Assembly: GCA_005790605.1 (NCBI GenBank)
Contig: SXUI01000023.1
Location: forward strand, 1-44,997
Source of the DNA: Planctomycetia bacterium
GTDB lineage: Bacteria > Planctomycetota > Phycisphaerae > Phycisphaerales > SM1A02
DNA length: 44,997 nt
Reading direction: 5' to 3'
Below, piece after piece: positions 7,565-16,013 of this stretch. The stretch's first letter is position 1, and every line of letters begins with the position of its first letter. The notes under the pieces were generated by a model that did no database searches, was not told the origin of the DNA, and saw only the letters and a program-made list of their open reading frames with translations. Made by a program: the position numbers and the translations under genes.

Positions 7565-7639
7565 GCCGATGTAGCTCAGCTGGTTTAGAGCGCTGGATTC
7601 ATAACCCGGAGGTCGGCGGTTCGAGTCCGCCCATCGGCA
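7565..7639 (+). tRNA. tRNA-Met (CAT)
   Basis: A complete cloverleaf of 75 nt without encoded CCA: acceptor GCCGATG pairs with CATCGGC (7565-7571 with 7632-7638), discriminator A7639, D-arm GCTC/GAGC, anticodon loop TTCATAA (anticodon CAT), T-arm GGCGG-TTCGAGT-CCGCC. The bottom of the anticodon stem has an A-C mismatch. The fold fits elongator Met better than initiator because the first acceptor pair is intact; a CAT anticodon could also be Ile after lysidine modification. Confidence 0.95.
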
Positions 7640-7718
7640 TATCCGGATCCCTGCCTGATCGTCCGCTCCTCCGAGCTGGACCTCTGGCTTTTCGTCAGTT
7701 CACACAGGAACGCTGCTC

Positions 7719-7883
7719 ATGCTCCCAGTCCTCTTCGCGAATCTTCTCTGGATCATCGCATGCAGTCTCTACTGCATCTTGTATCTCGCACAATCCCGCG
7801 TGGACCGTGCGAAGGGAGCAGATTCGAAGAACAGCTTTCAGCGGCGTGTGACCGCAGCAGACATGGCCGCCGAGTATCAGTGA
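7719..7883 (+). CDS. Small single-helix membrane protein (54 aa), unknown
   Basis: A short ORF lies between the two tRNA genes. It starts with ATG preceded by AGGAA eight bases upstream and encodes MLPVLFANLLWIIACSLYC, continuing hydrophobic to about residue 24, then a charged, basic tail ending AADMAAEYQ. This looks like a small protein with one N-terminal membrane helix and a cytoplasmic tail. It is 79 bp downstream of tRNA-Met and could share its transcript. No family is recognised. Confidence 0.5.
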   Translation: MLPVLFANLLWIIACSLYCILYLAQSRVDRAKGADSKNSFQRRVTAADMAAEYQ

Positions 7884-7974
7884 AACGCGACATTGGAAAC
7901 GAAGGGTGAAAGGCGCGCAGAGAGAGCTAGCGCGCTCTGTCGATCCGGGTTTCGGCTTCCCAGGTTGTGCGAGA

Positions 7975-8048
7975 CGCCCCCTGCAGGGCTCGAACCTGCG
8001 GCCTGCGCTTTAGGAAAGCGCCGCTCTATCCAACTGAGCTAAGAGGGC
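7975..8048 (-). tRNA. tRNA-Arg (CCT)
   Basis: Reading the minus strand from 8048: acceptor GCCCTCT pairs with AGGGGGC (one G-U pair), discriminator G at 7975, D-arm GCTC/GAGC, anticodon stem GCGCT/AGCGC with loop TTCCTAA (anticodon CCT, reads AGG), T-arm GCAGG-TTCGAGC-CCTGC. It is 74 nt long with no encoded CCA. It faces the tRNA-Met gene convergently. Confidence 0.95.
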
Positions 8049-8058
8049 AACGATTTGA

Positions 8059-8064
8059 AGTATA
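8059..8064 (-). promoter_or_regulatory. -10 box of tRNA-Arg
   Basis: On the minus strand TATACT ends 10 bases before the tRNA 5' end at 8048. It is identical to the -10 hexamer of tRNA-Met. No convincing -35 hexamer is seen at the expected distance. Confidence 0.45.
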
Positions 8065-8160
8065 CGCTGCCGCAATAGAGATTCGCGTCGCGCGGGAGAT
8101 TCGCTTCGCGCGAGCGATGTTTTCGCGGAAGATGCCGTTGTCTACAGGAGCCATGACTCG

Positions 8161-9672
8161 ATGGAAATGTATTCCAACCTGCTCGTCGAGTACCTGCGAG
8201 GGCACGATTGGGTCGCGCTCGCGCGCCTCTTCATCGGTGCAGAAATAGCGCTGCAAGTCAGCACGATCTTGGCCGTGCTCTTGAGCCGTCGCTCGACGGG
8301 ACCTGTGTTGCTGAGCTGGTTGTTGCTTGTGATCACCGTGCCGCTCATCGGCGCACTGTTGTACTGGACATTTGGTACGCCTTGGCTCTCGGCGCGACGT
8401 CAGAAACGTTGTAAGCAAGTCGCGCGGAGACTCGCGGAGGTCCGGCGTGCTGAGCACAACGCGCAGAAGCGCGCCGCGGAACACGAGGCGGTCGAGCCAT
8501 TGCATCGCATTCTTCCGGCTTATCGATCTTTCGCCGCCCTCGCATCGAGTATCTCTGGCGCGGGTCCGCTTGGTGGAAACACGGTGAAGGCGATTCGTCG
8601 TTCGCGTGAACTCTTTGAGTGCGTTGCAGAGGACATCGATCACGCGCAGCACAGCGTGCACTTGCTCTTCTACATCGCGATTGATGATGTAACGAGCGAA
8701 AAAGTGTTTCTCGCGCTCGAACGCGCCGCTCGTCGCGGCGTCAAGTGCCGCGCCATCTTTGACGCGATTGGTTCACGCGCCTTTCTCCGATCAACCTGCT
8801 GTCAATCGCTTCGAGATGCCAAGGTCGAAGTCGTCGCCGCGCTCCCCGTCGGCATCATGCGCGCATTTTTCAATCGCATCGACCTACGGAATCACCGGAA
8901 GCTCGTCGTCATTGACTCGGCTATCGCGTTCTCCGGCAGCCACAACCTCGCCGACGGCGCGTTCAAGATCAAGCGGCGGTTTGCCCCATGGGTCGATGCG
9001 GCGGTCCGAGTTGAGGGGCCAATCGCACAGGACTTGCAGCGCATTTTCGTGGAAGACTGGTTTCTCGAAACCGGAGACGATCTTTCGCGCGGCGTGACGC
9101 CGCTCGTGGTGAGCAGGGATGCTGGAGCGCTCGTCCAGGCGCTCGCGACTGGACCGACAACCTATGCGGGCGCGATGCCGCAAGTTGTTGTGTCCATGGT
9201 GCATCTCGCGCAACATGAACTCATCGTCACAACGCCATACTTCGTTCCAGACGAGCCAACGCATGCAGCGCTCGCGACCGCGGCACGGCGCGGCGTACGC
9301 ACGGTGCTTGTCGTGCCGAAGCGCAATGACAGTTGGCTCGTGGAACATGCGAGCCGGCACTTCTTCTCTCGCCTGCTCGACGCGGGTGTGGAGATTTGGG
9401 AATTCAAAGCGGGTCTGCTCCACGCAAAGACGATCGTTGTGGACGGGCAACTCAGCCTCATGACGAGCGCGAACCTCGATCGAAGGAGTTTCGATCTGAA
9501 TCTCGAACTTGCGCTCGTGCTATACGATGCAGCTGCAAGTGCGGAGGTCCGACGATTGCAAGACGGGTACATGCACGATGCCGTGCGAATTGATCGAGAC
9601 CGATGGGCTCGCCGAGGCGCGCACCGCCGCATGGTCGAGAACCTGTGTGGGATTCTGGCCCCAATCTTGTGA
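8161..9672 (+). CDS. cls: Cardiolipin synthase (phospholipase D superfamily)
   Basis: Protein of 503 residues with the layout of bacterial cardiolipin synthases: two N-terminal membrane helices (about 20-40 and 47-65), then two PLD domains. The catalytic HKD motifs are HRKLVVID (H245, K247, D252) and HAKTIVVD (H421, K423, D428), each followed by the expected Ser-Gly/Ser-Ala-Asn segment. It joins two phosphatidylglycerol molecules (or PG and a related lipid) into cardiolipin at the inner membrane. It ends 24 bp before the sigma factor gene on the same strand. Confidence 0.92.
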   Translation: MEMYSNLLVEYLRGHDWVALARLFIGAEIALQVSTILAVLLSRRSTGPVLLSWLLLVITVPLIGALLYWTFGTPWLSARRQKRCKQVARRLAEVRRAEHNAQKRAAEHEAVEPLHRILPAYRSFAALASSISGAGPLGGNTVKAIRRSRELFECVAEDIDHAQHSVHLLFYIAIDDVTSEKVFLALERAARRGVKCRAIFDAIGSRAFLRSTCCQSLRDAKVEVVAALPVGIMRAFFNRIDLRNHRKLVVIDSAIAFSGSHNLADGAFKIKRRFAPWVDAAVRVEGPIAQDLQRIFVEDWFLETGDDLSRGVTPLVVSRDAGALVQALATGPTTYAGAMPQVVVSMVHLAQHELIVTTPYFVPDEPTHAALATAARRGVRTVLVVPKRNDSWLVEHASRHFFSRLLDAGVEIWEFKAGLLHAKTIVVDGQLSLMTSANLDRRSFDLNLELALVLYDAAASAEVRRLQDGYMHDAVRIDRDRWARRGAHRRMVENLCGILAPIL

Positions 9673-9696
9673 GTCGGTGACGCGGGTAGCAACTTC

Positions 9697-10344
9697 ATGT
9701 TGGACTTCAATCTGACAACCCTCTTGCAACGCGCGTCGAATGGCGACGGTGACGCGCGCAATGCGCTCTGGAGCCTCGTGCTGCCGGAGATTCGTTCGCT
9801 CGCCATCATGGCGTTGAGCAAGCAGCCCACAGGTGGCGCCTTCGAGCCCTCGATGATGGTGAGCGAGGTCTATATGAAGTTGCAGGGTGCGAGCGAAGTG
9901 AAGTGGGAGTCGCGGAAACACTTCTTTGGCGCGGTAAGCCGTGCCTTTGATCAGATTCTCATCGATCACGCCCGAGCGCGAAATGCAGCCAAGCGTGGGG
10001 GGACACTGGGTCAATCTCTCGGATCCCTCGCAACTTCGATGAGCGCGCCATCGGCAGAGAGCGGTACTCCGATACCTTCGGATTTGATTGATGTGGATGC
10101 GGAAGACGATTCACACCTCTGGACGCTCTTGGCGATGCCGACATTGCAGGCGGAGGCAGGGGAGGCGGCAGACGTCTTCCGGCTTCGTGTGCTCTTTGGT
10201 TTGAGCACGGAGCAGACGGCCGCCGCGCTCGAGATCACGACGATCACGGTCAAGAATCGATTGCGATTCGCGCGCGCGTTTTTTGCGGAGCGTCTCAAGC
10301 AGCGCAAGAACAACGGGCGCACTCCTGAGAGTGGGGACGCATGA
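9697..10344 (+). CDS. ECF-type sigma factor (planctomycete TIGR02999-like)
   Basis: Protein of 215 residues. Region 2 is in the first ~110 residues (MMVSEVYMKLQG; HFFGAVSRAFDQILIDHAR), and region 4 is a C-terminal helix-turn-helix (LFGLSTEQTAAALEITTITVKNRLRFAR). A Ser/Pro/Asp-rich linker of ~45 residues joins them. This style of sigma factor is typical of Planctomycetota, where it is often encoded next to a Ser/Thr kinase rather than an anti-sigma factor. Its stop overlaps the kinase start by 4 bp, so the two are translationally coupled, and the kinase is the likely regulator. Confidence 0.9.
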   Translation: MLDFNLTTLLQRASNGDGDARNALWSLVLPEIRSLAIMALSKQPTGGAFEPSMMVSEVYMKLQGASEVKWESRKHFFGAVSRAFDQILIDHARARNAAKRGGTLGQSLGSLATSMSAPSAESGTPIPSDLIDVDAEDDSHLWTLLAMPTLQAEAGEAADVFRLRVLFGLSTEQTAAALEITTITVKNRLRFARAFFAERLKQRKNNGRTPESGDA

Positions 10345-12488
10345 CGGACGGAGCCGAGCCCACGCGGTCGCTCGAGCAACTCTTCGATGAGCTCGTTTCG
10401 CTCGCCATTCCGGCGCGCGATGCGCGGCTGCTTGCCATCGGCGCGAAGGATCCATCACTCGCGGAGCGACTCAAAGGACTGCTCGACGAAGATAAGAATC
10501 TCGATGTCGGCGCGACGGTAAGCGGCGTGTTCGCGGAGTTCAAGGACTTCGCACAGGAAGCGTTCGCGGCGATGCCAGGTGGTGCGCAGCGACTCTTCAG
10601 CCCTGGGACGCTTGTTGGCGGCTTCACCATTTTGCATCTCATCGGCAGTGGGGGCTCGGGTTGGGTCTTCGAAGCAAAGCAGCGAAAGCCGTTTCGTTCC
10701 GTGGCTCTCAAGGTCTTGCGCGCTGACCTCGCGACGGAAGCACTGAAGCGGCGCTTCGAGCTTGAGGCGGAACATCTCGCGATCGTCGATCACCCAGGCA
10801 TCGCCTCGATCTATGCGTCCGGAACGGACGAAACAACTGGATCTCCGTGGATCGCGACGGAGTTTGTCGCGGGCGCGAAATCAATCACCGAGTACGCGCG
10901 ATCCTTGTCATTGCATGCGCGAGTCCAACTCTTACACGCGGCTGCGGTCGCTGTGTCTTCTGCTCATTCAAAGGGCATTCTGCATCGCGACCTGAAGCCG
11001 AGCAATATCTTGGTGTCGCAGTCGGGCCAAGTGAAGGTCATCGACTTTGGGCTTGCGCGCCTTGTGGGGACTGGTGACGCGATGAGCGTGCAAGGCGCAG
11101 CCACGATGGCGGGCGAGATTCTCGGCACGCTGATCTACATGAGTCCTGAGCAGTGTCGAGGCGAGAACAAACGCGTTGATGTGCGAAGCGATGTGTTTGC
11201 GCTTGGCGCCGTGCTGTTCGAATTGCTCGCCGAACGCTCGCCACGAGATCTCTCCGGTCAGTCGATTCACGGGGCGATCCGGATCGTCACGGAGCAGTCG
11301 ATTCCCCGTCTTCGTGAAGTCGTGCCGGAGTGCTCTCCCGACTTCGACGCGATCATTTCGATGGCTTGTGCCGACGACCCAGAGGCGAGGTATGCCAGCG
11401 CGGCGGACTTTGCATCAGACCTTGAGCGGGCGCTCGCGGCGGAACCGATTCGCGCGCGCGTCCCCAGTCGTGCCCGTCGACTCCGTGTGTGGGCGCGACA
11501 CAATCCCGTCCTCGCGACGGTGTGCGCGGCCGCTGCTGTGTTCTTTCCGGCGATCGCTGCAACTTCGCTGTTCATTGCTCTCGACGCGCAGGCCGATCGT
11601 GAGCATGGTGAGCGTGTCACTTCGCGGGTGGTGGAACAACTTGTTCCAGCGGTCAAGAAACTCGGCATGACGCAGGACGCACCTGCGGTTCGGGAAATCG
11701 AACTTGCGGCGTACGAACTCTGCGTTCTTGTGAACGGGGAGAATTCTGAGGCGAGCGCGTTCATGGCGCACAAACTCGCGCTGGATTGGTTGAAGGGGAT
11801 GGGGAAGGACTACGCGAAGGCGCTCGACTGGGCGCAGCGCGCGGAAGCGAGCGCGACGGCGAGCTTAGGTGCCGACTCTCGGCGCGCCATTGAGGCGCGG
11901 TGCGTGCAAGCATCGGCGCTGCAGCAAATGGGTGACGAAGCATCGCTCGCCCGCGCGAAGTTGATGCTGGTGGAACTTGCGGAGATCGTGGAACTCCGCG
12001 ATGAGGTGGACACGACGAGCGGTTGCCTGAGTGCGCTCGGCGAGTTTGCGCAGGCGGATGGGGACCTCACGAAAGCGCTTGAGTATTTTCAGCGAGCGGT
12101 CGATCGCTCAACGCGCATCGCCGGACCCAACATGCGAAGCACCGTCGAAGCGCGAAGTTATCTCGTCGACATTTTCAAGGCGCAAGAGCGATGGGATCGC
12201 ACGCTTCAAGAGCTCGATGAACTCCTTGTCATTCAAAGAGGGGACGGCCGAGATCATGAACCATTCACGCTCAGCTTTGAGTTGCAGCGCGGTCAAATGC
12301 TTGCGAAGTTGCAGCGCAATCCTGAGGCCGAAGCGCAACTCGTCCGAGCTGAGGGATTGATTCGAGATTTCATCGGTCCCAACTCGCCGATGCGCAATCG
12401 CGCTCGCGCGATCGTGCGGACCTTCCTTGAAGCGCAAGGCCGCGCCTCGGAAACAGCAGTGTGGGCGGAGATTCCTCCCGCACCGTGA
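10341..12488 (+). CDS. Membrane Ser/Thr protein kinase with TPR-like C-terminal region
   Basis: Protein of 715 residues. The kinase domain (about 94-365) has the Gly loop IGSGGSGWVFEA near 100, Lys in ALKVL, catalytic HRDLKPSN with D217, DFG at 235-237 and the activation segment YMSPEQ, so all catalytic residues are present. One membrane helix follows (about 388-412). The C-terminal ~300 residues are helical and TPR-like (ALEYFQRAVDRSTRIAG; repeated A-L-A patterns), probably a sensor or protein-binding module. It overlaps the sigma factor gene by ATGA. It likely phosphorylates or otherwise controls that sigma factor; this is inferred from context. Confidence 0.92.
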   Translation: MTDGAEPTRSLEQLFDELVSLAIPARDARLLAIGAKDPSLAERLKGLLDEDKNLDVGATVSGVFAEFKDFAQEAFAAMPGGAQRLFSPGTLVGGFTILHLIGSGGSGWVFEAKQRKPFRSVALKVLRADLATEALKRRFELEAEHLAIVDHPGIASIYASGTDETTGSPWIATEFVAGAKSITEYARSLSLHARVQLLHAAAVAVSSAHSKGILHRDLKPSNILVSQSGQVKVIDFGLARLVGTGDAMSVQGAATMAGEILGTLIYMSPEQCRGENKRVDVRSDVFALGAVLFELLAERSPRDLSGQSIHGAIRIVTEQSIPRLREVVPECSPDFDAIISMACADDPEARYASAADFASDLERALAAEPIRARVPSRARRLRVWARHNPVLATVCAAAAVFFPAIAATSLFIALDAQADREHGERVTSRVVEQLVPAVKKLGMTQDAPAVREIELAAYELCVLVNGENSEASAFMAHKLALDWLKGMGKDYAKALDWAQRAEASATASLGADSRRAIEARCVQASALQQMGDEASLARAKLMLVELAEIVELRDEVDTTSGCLSALGEFAQADGDLTKALEYFQRAVDRSTRIAGPNMRSTVEARSYLVDIFKAQERWDRTLQELDELLVIQRGDGRDHEPFTLSFELQRGQMLAKLQRNPEAEAQLVRAEGLIRDFIGPNSPMRNRARAIVRTFLEAQGRASETAVWAEIPPAP

Positions 12489-12495
12489 GCGCGGT

Positions 12496-13374
12496 TTACT
12501 CCCCGGGAATCGTCGTCACCACACCCTGCCAAGGGCTTGATGCGCTCGCGTGTAACTTCTTTCCGATGCGCCCAGCTCGCGCGCCGTGAAATCCACAATC
12601 GAGCGCGAGCCGCATCGCATGCGCCATCTTGATTGGGTCCTGCGCATGCGCGATGCCTGTGTTGAGGAGCACGCCGTCGGCGCCGAGTTCCATCGCGAGC
12701 GTGACATCGCTCGGAGTCCCGACGCCGGCATCCACGATCACCGGATAACTCGGATCCCCGCCGTTCTGTGGATCCTTCAGCAGTTCAAGGACGAGCTGTA
12801 TGTTGGCTGCGTTCGCAATGCCCCGTCCGCTTCCGATCGGACTGCCTGCGGGCATCACACTCGCCGCACCTGCATCGCGAAGGCGTGTGGCGAGAATCGG
12901 ATCATCGCTTGAGTAGCACAACACCGTGAAACCATCCTTCACCAATTCCTTGCACGCGTCGAGCGTTCCAACTGGATCAGGAAGCAGCGTCTTGCGGTCT
13001 CCGAGCACTTCGAGTTTCACCCATGCCGCTCCCGCATTCCCTAACTGCTCGAGGATCTCTCGGCCAAGTCGCGCGACGCGAATCGCATCCTCAGCCGTGA
13101 AGCAGCCGGCGGTATTCGGCAGAATCGTGTAGCGATTGGTGTCAATGAACTCAAGAATGTTGCGTCCATCCTTGTCGAGAAGTCGTTCGCGGCGCACCGC
13201 GACCGTGACGACATCCGCACCACTCACATCAAGAGCGCGCTGCATGGTTGCGAAGTCTGGGTACTTTCCGGTGCCGACGACCAAACGACTCTGGAGCGTG
13301 AACTTTCCAACCATGAGCGGTGGAATCGGGAACGCCTGCGAAGCGGAGACTGGCGATGGAGTGCAGTGGAGCAT
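12496..13374 (-). CDS. thiG: Thiazole synthase ThiG
   Basis: Protein of 292 residues, a TIM-barrel enzyme that builds the thiazole phosphate of thiamine from deoxyxylulose 5-phosphate, dehydroglycine and ThiS-thiocarboxylate. Family motifs are clear: [32 protein letters not shown], and WVKLEVLGD with the Schiff-base Lys K120; the phosphate-binding loops PAGSPIGSG and DAGVGTPSD follow. About 20 extra residues precede the usual family start. It lies 21 bp after thiS on the same strand, so the two form an operon. Confidence 0.95.
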   Translation of the reverse strand: MLHCTPSPVSASQAFPIPPLMVGKFTLQSRLVVGTGKYPDFATMQRALDVSGADVVTVAVRRERLLDKDGRNILEFIDTNRYTILPNTAGCFTAEDAIRVARLGREILEQLGNAGAAWVKLEVLGDRKTLLPDPVGTLDACKELVKDGFTVLCYSSDDPILATRLRDAGAASVMPAGSPIGSGRGIANAANIQLVLELLKDPQNGGDPSYPVIVDAGVGTPSDVTLAMELGADGVLLNTGIAHAQDPIKMAHAMRLALDCGFHGARAGRIGKKLHASASSPWQGVVTTIPGE

Positions 13375-13395
13375 GGGAAAGTGATGAAAGAAGAA

Positions 13396-13605
13396 TCAGC
13401 CACCGCCGACGAGCACGACGAGTTCGAGTTTGTCGCCATCTTGGAGTGCGCGTTGCGCGTGTTCGCGACGGGGGACGAGGCCTTGGTTGAGCTCAATCGC
13501 GTAGGCGTTTGATCGCGGCGCCGCCAAGCGCACCGCGTCCGCAACAGTCGCCCCTGCAGGCAGCTCGACTCGCTCGCCGTTGAGATGGATACAAATGTTT
13601 GGCAT
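13396..13605 (-). CDS. thiS: Sulfur carrier protein ThiS
   Basis: Protein of 69 residues, ubiquitin-like fold, ending in VVLVGGG. The C-terminal Gly is adenylated and turned into a thiocarboxylate that gives sulfur to ThiG. Length and the motifs LNGERVELPAGATVADAV and ALQDGDKLELV fit the family. First gene of a thiS-thiG pair; thiF, thiH/thiO are not in the window. No TPP riboswitch pattern is seen upstream. Confidence 0.93.
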   Translation of the reverse strand: MPNICIHLNGERVELPAGATVADAVRLAAPRSNAYAIELNQGLVPRREHAQRALQDGDKLELVVLVGGG

Positions 13606-13691
13606 CAGGGCAGTGCTCGTCGCCGCTCAGTGTAGGAGGTTCGTGTTCCCCGAGCGCAGCCGATGGACGACCCAAGTTGTACGCTTCCGCT

Positions 13692-14483
13692 GTGAACGAC
13701 TCCCAGCGTTGCCTCGGTTTCTTCGTCTTGCTCGCCTTCTTTTCGGCGATGCCCTTCGGCTGCGCCCAAGAGGAGTTCGATTGCTCGACCCCAGCGGCGC
13801 TTCTTGACTCGGTCGCAAAGGTCGCGAATCAAGGCAAGTTTGAGCGGCTGCCGGAGTTCATCGAGATTGGCGCGCGCGAGATCACCTACAGCGACGGTGT
13901 CACGGAGGCCAGCGCGATCGGAGATGTGAAGGGAAAGCTGAGTGAGATGCTCGGCCAACTTGGGCGAGTCGCCAAGAAAATGAAAGAGCGATATGCGATG
14001 GAGATCGCCAAGGAGTCGAAGGCGGCAACCAAGTCAGCCGATCGCTTCGGGCTCGGTCCGATGGTGCAGGGCATCGTGCTCGATCCCTTTGCGTTTCTCG
14101 CCGAGAAGCGTCAGCACCTCACAGCCGAAGATCTCGGGGACGGCACCGCTGCGCTCCTTTGGCGCAACGAACCGGCACTCGGTGGGACGATCGCGTTGGT
14201 GGAGACGGACGCAGGTTGGCGCGTGACTGTTCCGGTGGAACTTGTGCAAGGTCAAGAGTTCTGGCCGCAGACTCGCGAAGAGTGGGCGGTCGTCGCAAGC
14301 ATGATGCTTGCAGTGCAGAATTCGCTTCTTGACTTCGAACGGGAACTTGACACCGGAAAGTTCAAGACCCTGCAGCAAGCAACCGAACGCATTGGACGGC
14401 TGCTGGGCGAGAGCGTCGTCGTGCAGAGCGTGATTTACGCGTCGATGAAGCAAAATACGAAGCCTGCGTCGCCTACGGAATGA
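13692..14483 (+). CDS. Putative lipoprotein or secreted protein, unknown
   Basis: Protein of 263 residues when started at the GTG at 13692, which places a signal peptide (FFVLLAFFSAMPFGCAQ) at the N-terminus; a longer frame from 13599 would overlap the divergent thiS start. The sequence PFGC could be a lipobox. The mature part is mixed helix and strand (LLDSVAKVANQGKFERLPEFI; EFWPQTREEWAVVASMML) with no family I recognise; it resembles the small exported test-domain proteins common in Phycisphaerae. Its 3' end overlaps the convergent antiporter gene by 11 bp. Confidence 0.75.
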   Translation: MNDSQRCLGFFVLLAFFSAMPFGCAQEEFDCSTPAALLDSVAKVANQGKFERLPEFIEIGAREITYSDGVTEASAIGDVKGKLSEMLGQLGRVAKKMKERYAMEIAKESKAATKSADRFGLGPMVQGIVLDPFAFLAEKRQHLTAEDLGDGTAALLWRNEPALGGTIALVETDAGWRVTVPVELVQGQEFWPQTREEWAVVASMMLAVQNSLLDFERELDTGKFKTLQQATERIGRLLGESVVVQSVIYASMKQNTKPASPTE

Positions 14484-15951
14484 ACACGCTCGCGACGATG
14501 AAGGCTGGGATGAGGACGACGCAGGCCCATAGGGCGTAACTGAAGAAACTCGGCATTTGTACGCCGCTCGCGTGTGCGATAGACCGCACCATGAAGTTCG
14601 GCCCGTTGCCGATGTAGGTGAGTGCGCCCATAAACACGGCACCGAGACTGATCGCTGTCAACAGGTCTTCGCGCACAGACCCATGCGTCAGTGGAATCAT
14701 CACATGTGTGGCGTCAGAGGGAATCGACTTCGCGACCTCGAGGAACACAAGGTAGGTGGGCGCATTGTCGAGGAGGCTCGAGAGTGAACCGGTTGCCCAG
14801 AAGAAGTGGGATGCGTGCGTCAGCCCGAGTGCGCCTCCGTGGTGACGGAGGACTTCAAGCGGCACTTGCATCGAGATGAAGATGCCGATGAAAATGACAG
14901 CCACCTCGATGATCGCGCTCCACGAGAACCCGTTGGCCGTCCGCACGGAACGCGGGGTGCATCGCAAGCTGACACCGAGGAACGCAAGCATGATGAGTTC
15001 GCGGAGATAAAGGAACGGGCGTAGGGTTGTTCCTGGGATGTCGCGTGAAGGGTCGATGAGCACGACGGCGGCGAGAATGCCTAGCAGGAGCAGCAGATTC
15101 GGCGCGCCTTCGACATGCCATCGCGCTGGGGTTCTTGTCGGTTGTGCTTGCCGCGCCTCACGACTCCAAAGAAACCAATCGACCGCGCCGTAGATCGCGA
15201 GGACGAGCAGCGACACCGCGAGCCATTCCCTCCAGAGTGAAAGCGTCCAGAAAAAAGGCACGCCCTTGAGGTAACCCATGAACAGCGGGGGATCGCCGAT
15301 GGGGAGCAGACTGCCGCCGCAATTGCAGACGAGAAAGATGAAGAACACGACGCTGTGTGCGCGGTGGGCTCGGTCGGCGTTCGACACGAGGAGCGGGCGA
15401 ATGAGAATCATCGCTGCGCCCGTTGTGCCGAAGAAGCTCGCGGCGAGCGTGCCGACCGCGAGCAAGAGCATGTTCTGGAGTGGTGTGCCGCGCAGAGGTG
15501 TCTCGATGCGGATACTCCCCGCGATGACGAAGAGGGAAAGCAACAGCACGATGAACGGCACGAAGTCGAGCAGTACTGCATGCTCGAGGCGTGCCGCCGT
15601 CGAAGTGACGCCGTCCGTTGCGACGCCGTAGAGCAGCGCAAGCAACGCGACGAAAAGCGACACCGCGTATCGATGAAGGTTGGATTCCCACCAGTGCGAA
15701 GTCGCTCCGATGAGCGGAAGCACCGCGATGGCGAGGAGCAAGAGCACAAACGGTGCGACGCCGAGGGGCCAGTGCGCCGAGAGCGGCGCGAGGTTCGTTG
15801 GAGCGTGCGGCGTCAAAACACACGCCGCGGCGAGCATCGCGAGCAGGATTCCGCTTCCGAAAACGATGAAGGCTCGTAGCGTGCGGGATGCCTTCCCGAT
15901 CGGTGCCCCTTCGGGAGTGTGAACTGATTCAAACGAGGCTGGTTCCTGCAC
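14473..15951 (-). CDS. Sodium:proton antiporter-like membrane protein (ArsB/NhaD superfamily)
   Basis: Protein of 492 residues with about 12 hydrophobic segments. Conserved ion-transporter signatures are present: SFFGTTGAAMILIRPLL, CNCGGSLLPIGDPPLFMGYLKG and, near the C-terminus, SLSSLLDNAPTYLVF and GALTYIGNGPNFMVRSIA. These half-site motifs (GDPP, DNAP, NGPNFM) are typical of the NhaD-like branch of the ArsB/NhaD superfamily (COG1055). It probably exchanges Na+ and H+ across the inner membrane; the substrate ion is inferred from the family. It is divergent from the NHL-protein gene. Confidence 0.85.
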   Translation of the reverse strand: MQEPASFESVHTPEGAPIGKASRTLRAFIVFGSGILLAMLAAACVLTPHAPTNLAPLSAHWPLGVAPFVLLLLAIAVLPLIGATSHWWESNLHRYAVSLFVALLALLYGVATDGVTSTAARLEHAVLLDFVPFIVLLLSLFVIAGSIRIETPLRGTPLQNMLLLAVGTLAASFFGTTGAAMILIRPLLVSNADRAHRAHSVVFFIFLVCNCGGSLLPIGDPPLFMGYLKGVPFFWTLSLWREWLAVSLLVLAIYGAVDWFLWSREARQAQPTRTPARWHVEGAPNLLLLLGILAAVVLIDPSRDIPGTTLRPFLYLRELIMLAFLGVSLRCTPRSVRTANGFSWSAIIEVAVIFIGIFISMQVPLEVLRHHGGALGLTHASHFFWATGSLSSLLDNAPTYLVFLEVAKSIPSDATHVMIPLTHGSVREDLLTAISLGAVFMGALTYIGNGPNFMVRSIAHASGVQMPSFFSYALWACVVLIPAFIVASVFIP

Positions 15952-16013
15952 GCTTCTAAGGTATCGGCTTGGAGCGAACTTGCCACTCGCGTCGATGGAT
16001 ACGCTTCACACGC

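Noticed and set aside
7967-8248. 93-codon ORF across tRNA-Arg
   Set aside because: It runs antisense through a complete tRNA gene and overlaps the start of cls; no protein signal.
8026-8661. 211-codon minus-strand ORF over cls
   Set aside because: Covers tRNA-Arg and the 5' part of cls on the opposite strand; no motif.
13606-13691. TPP riboswitch upstream of thiS
   Set aside because: The conserved CTGAGA and ACCTGATCTGG-like blocks are not found on the minus strand here.
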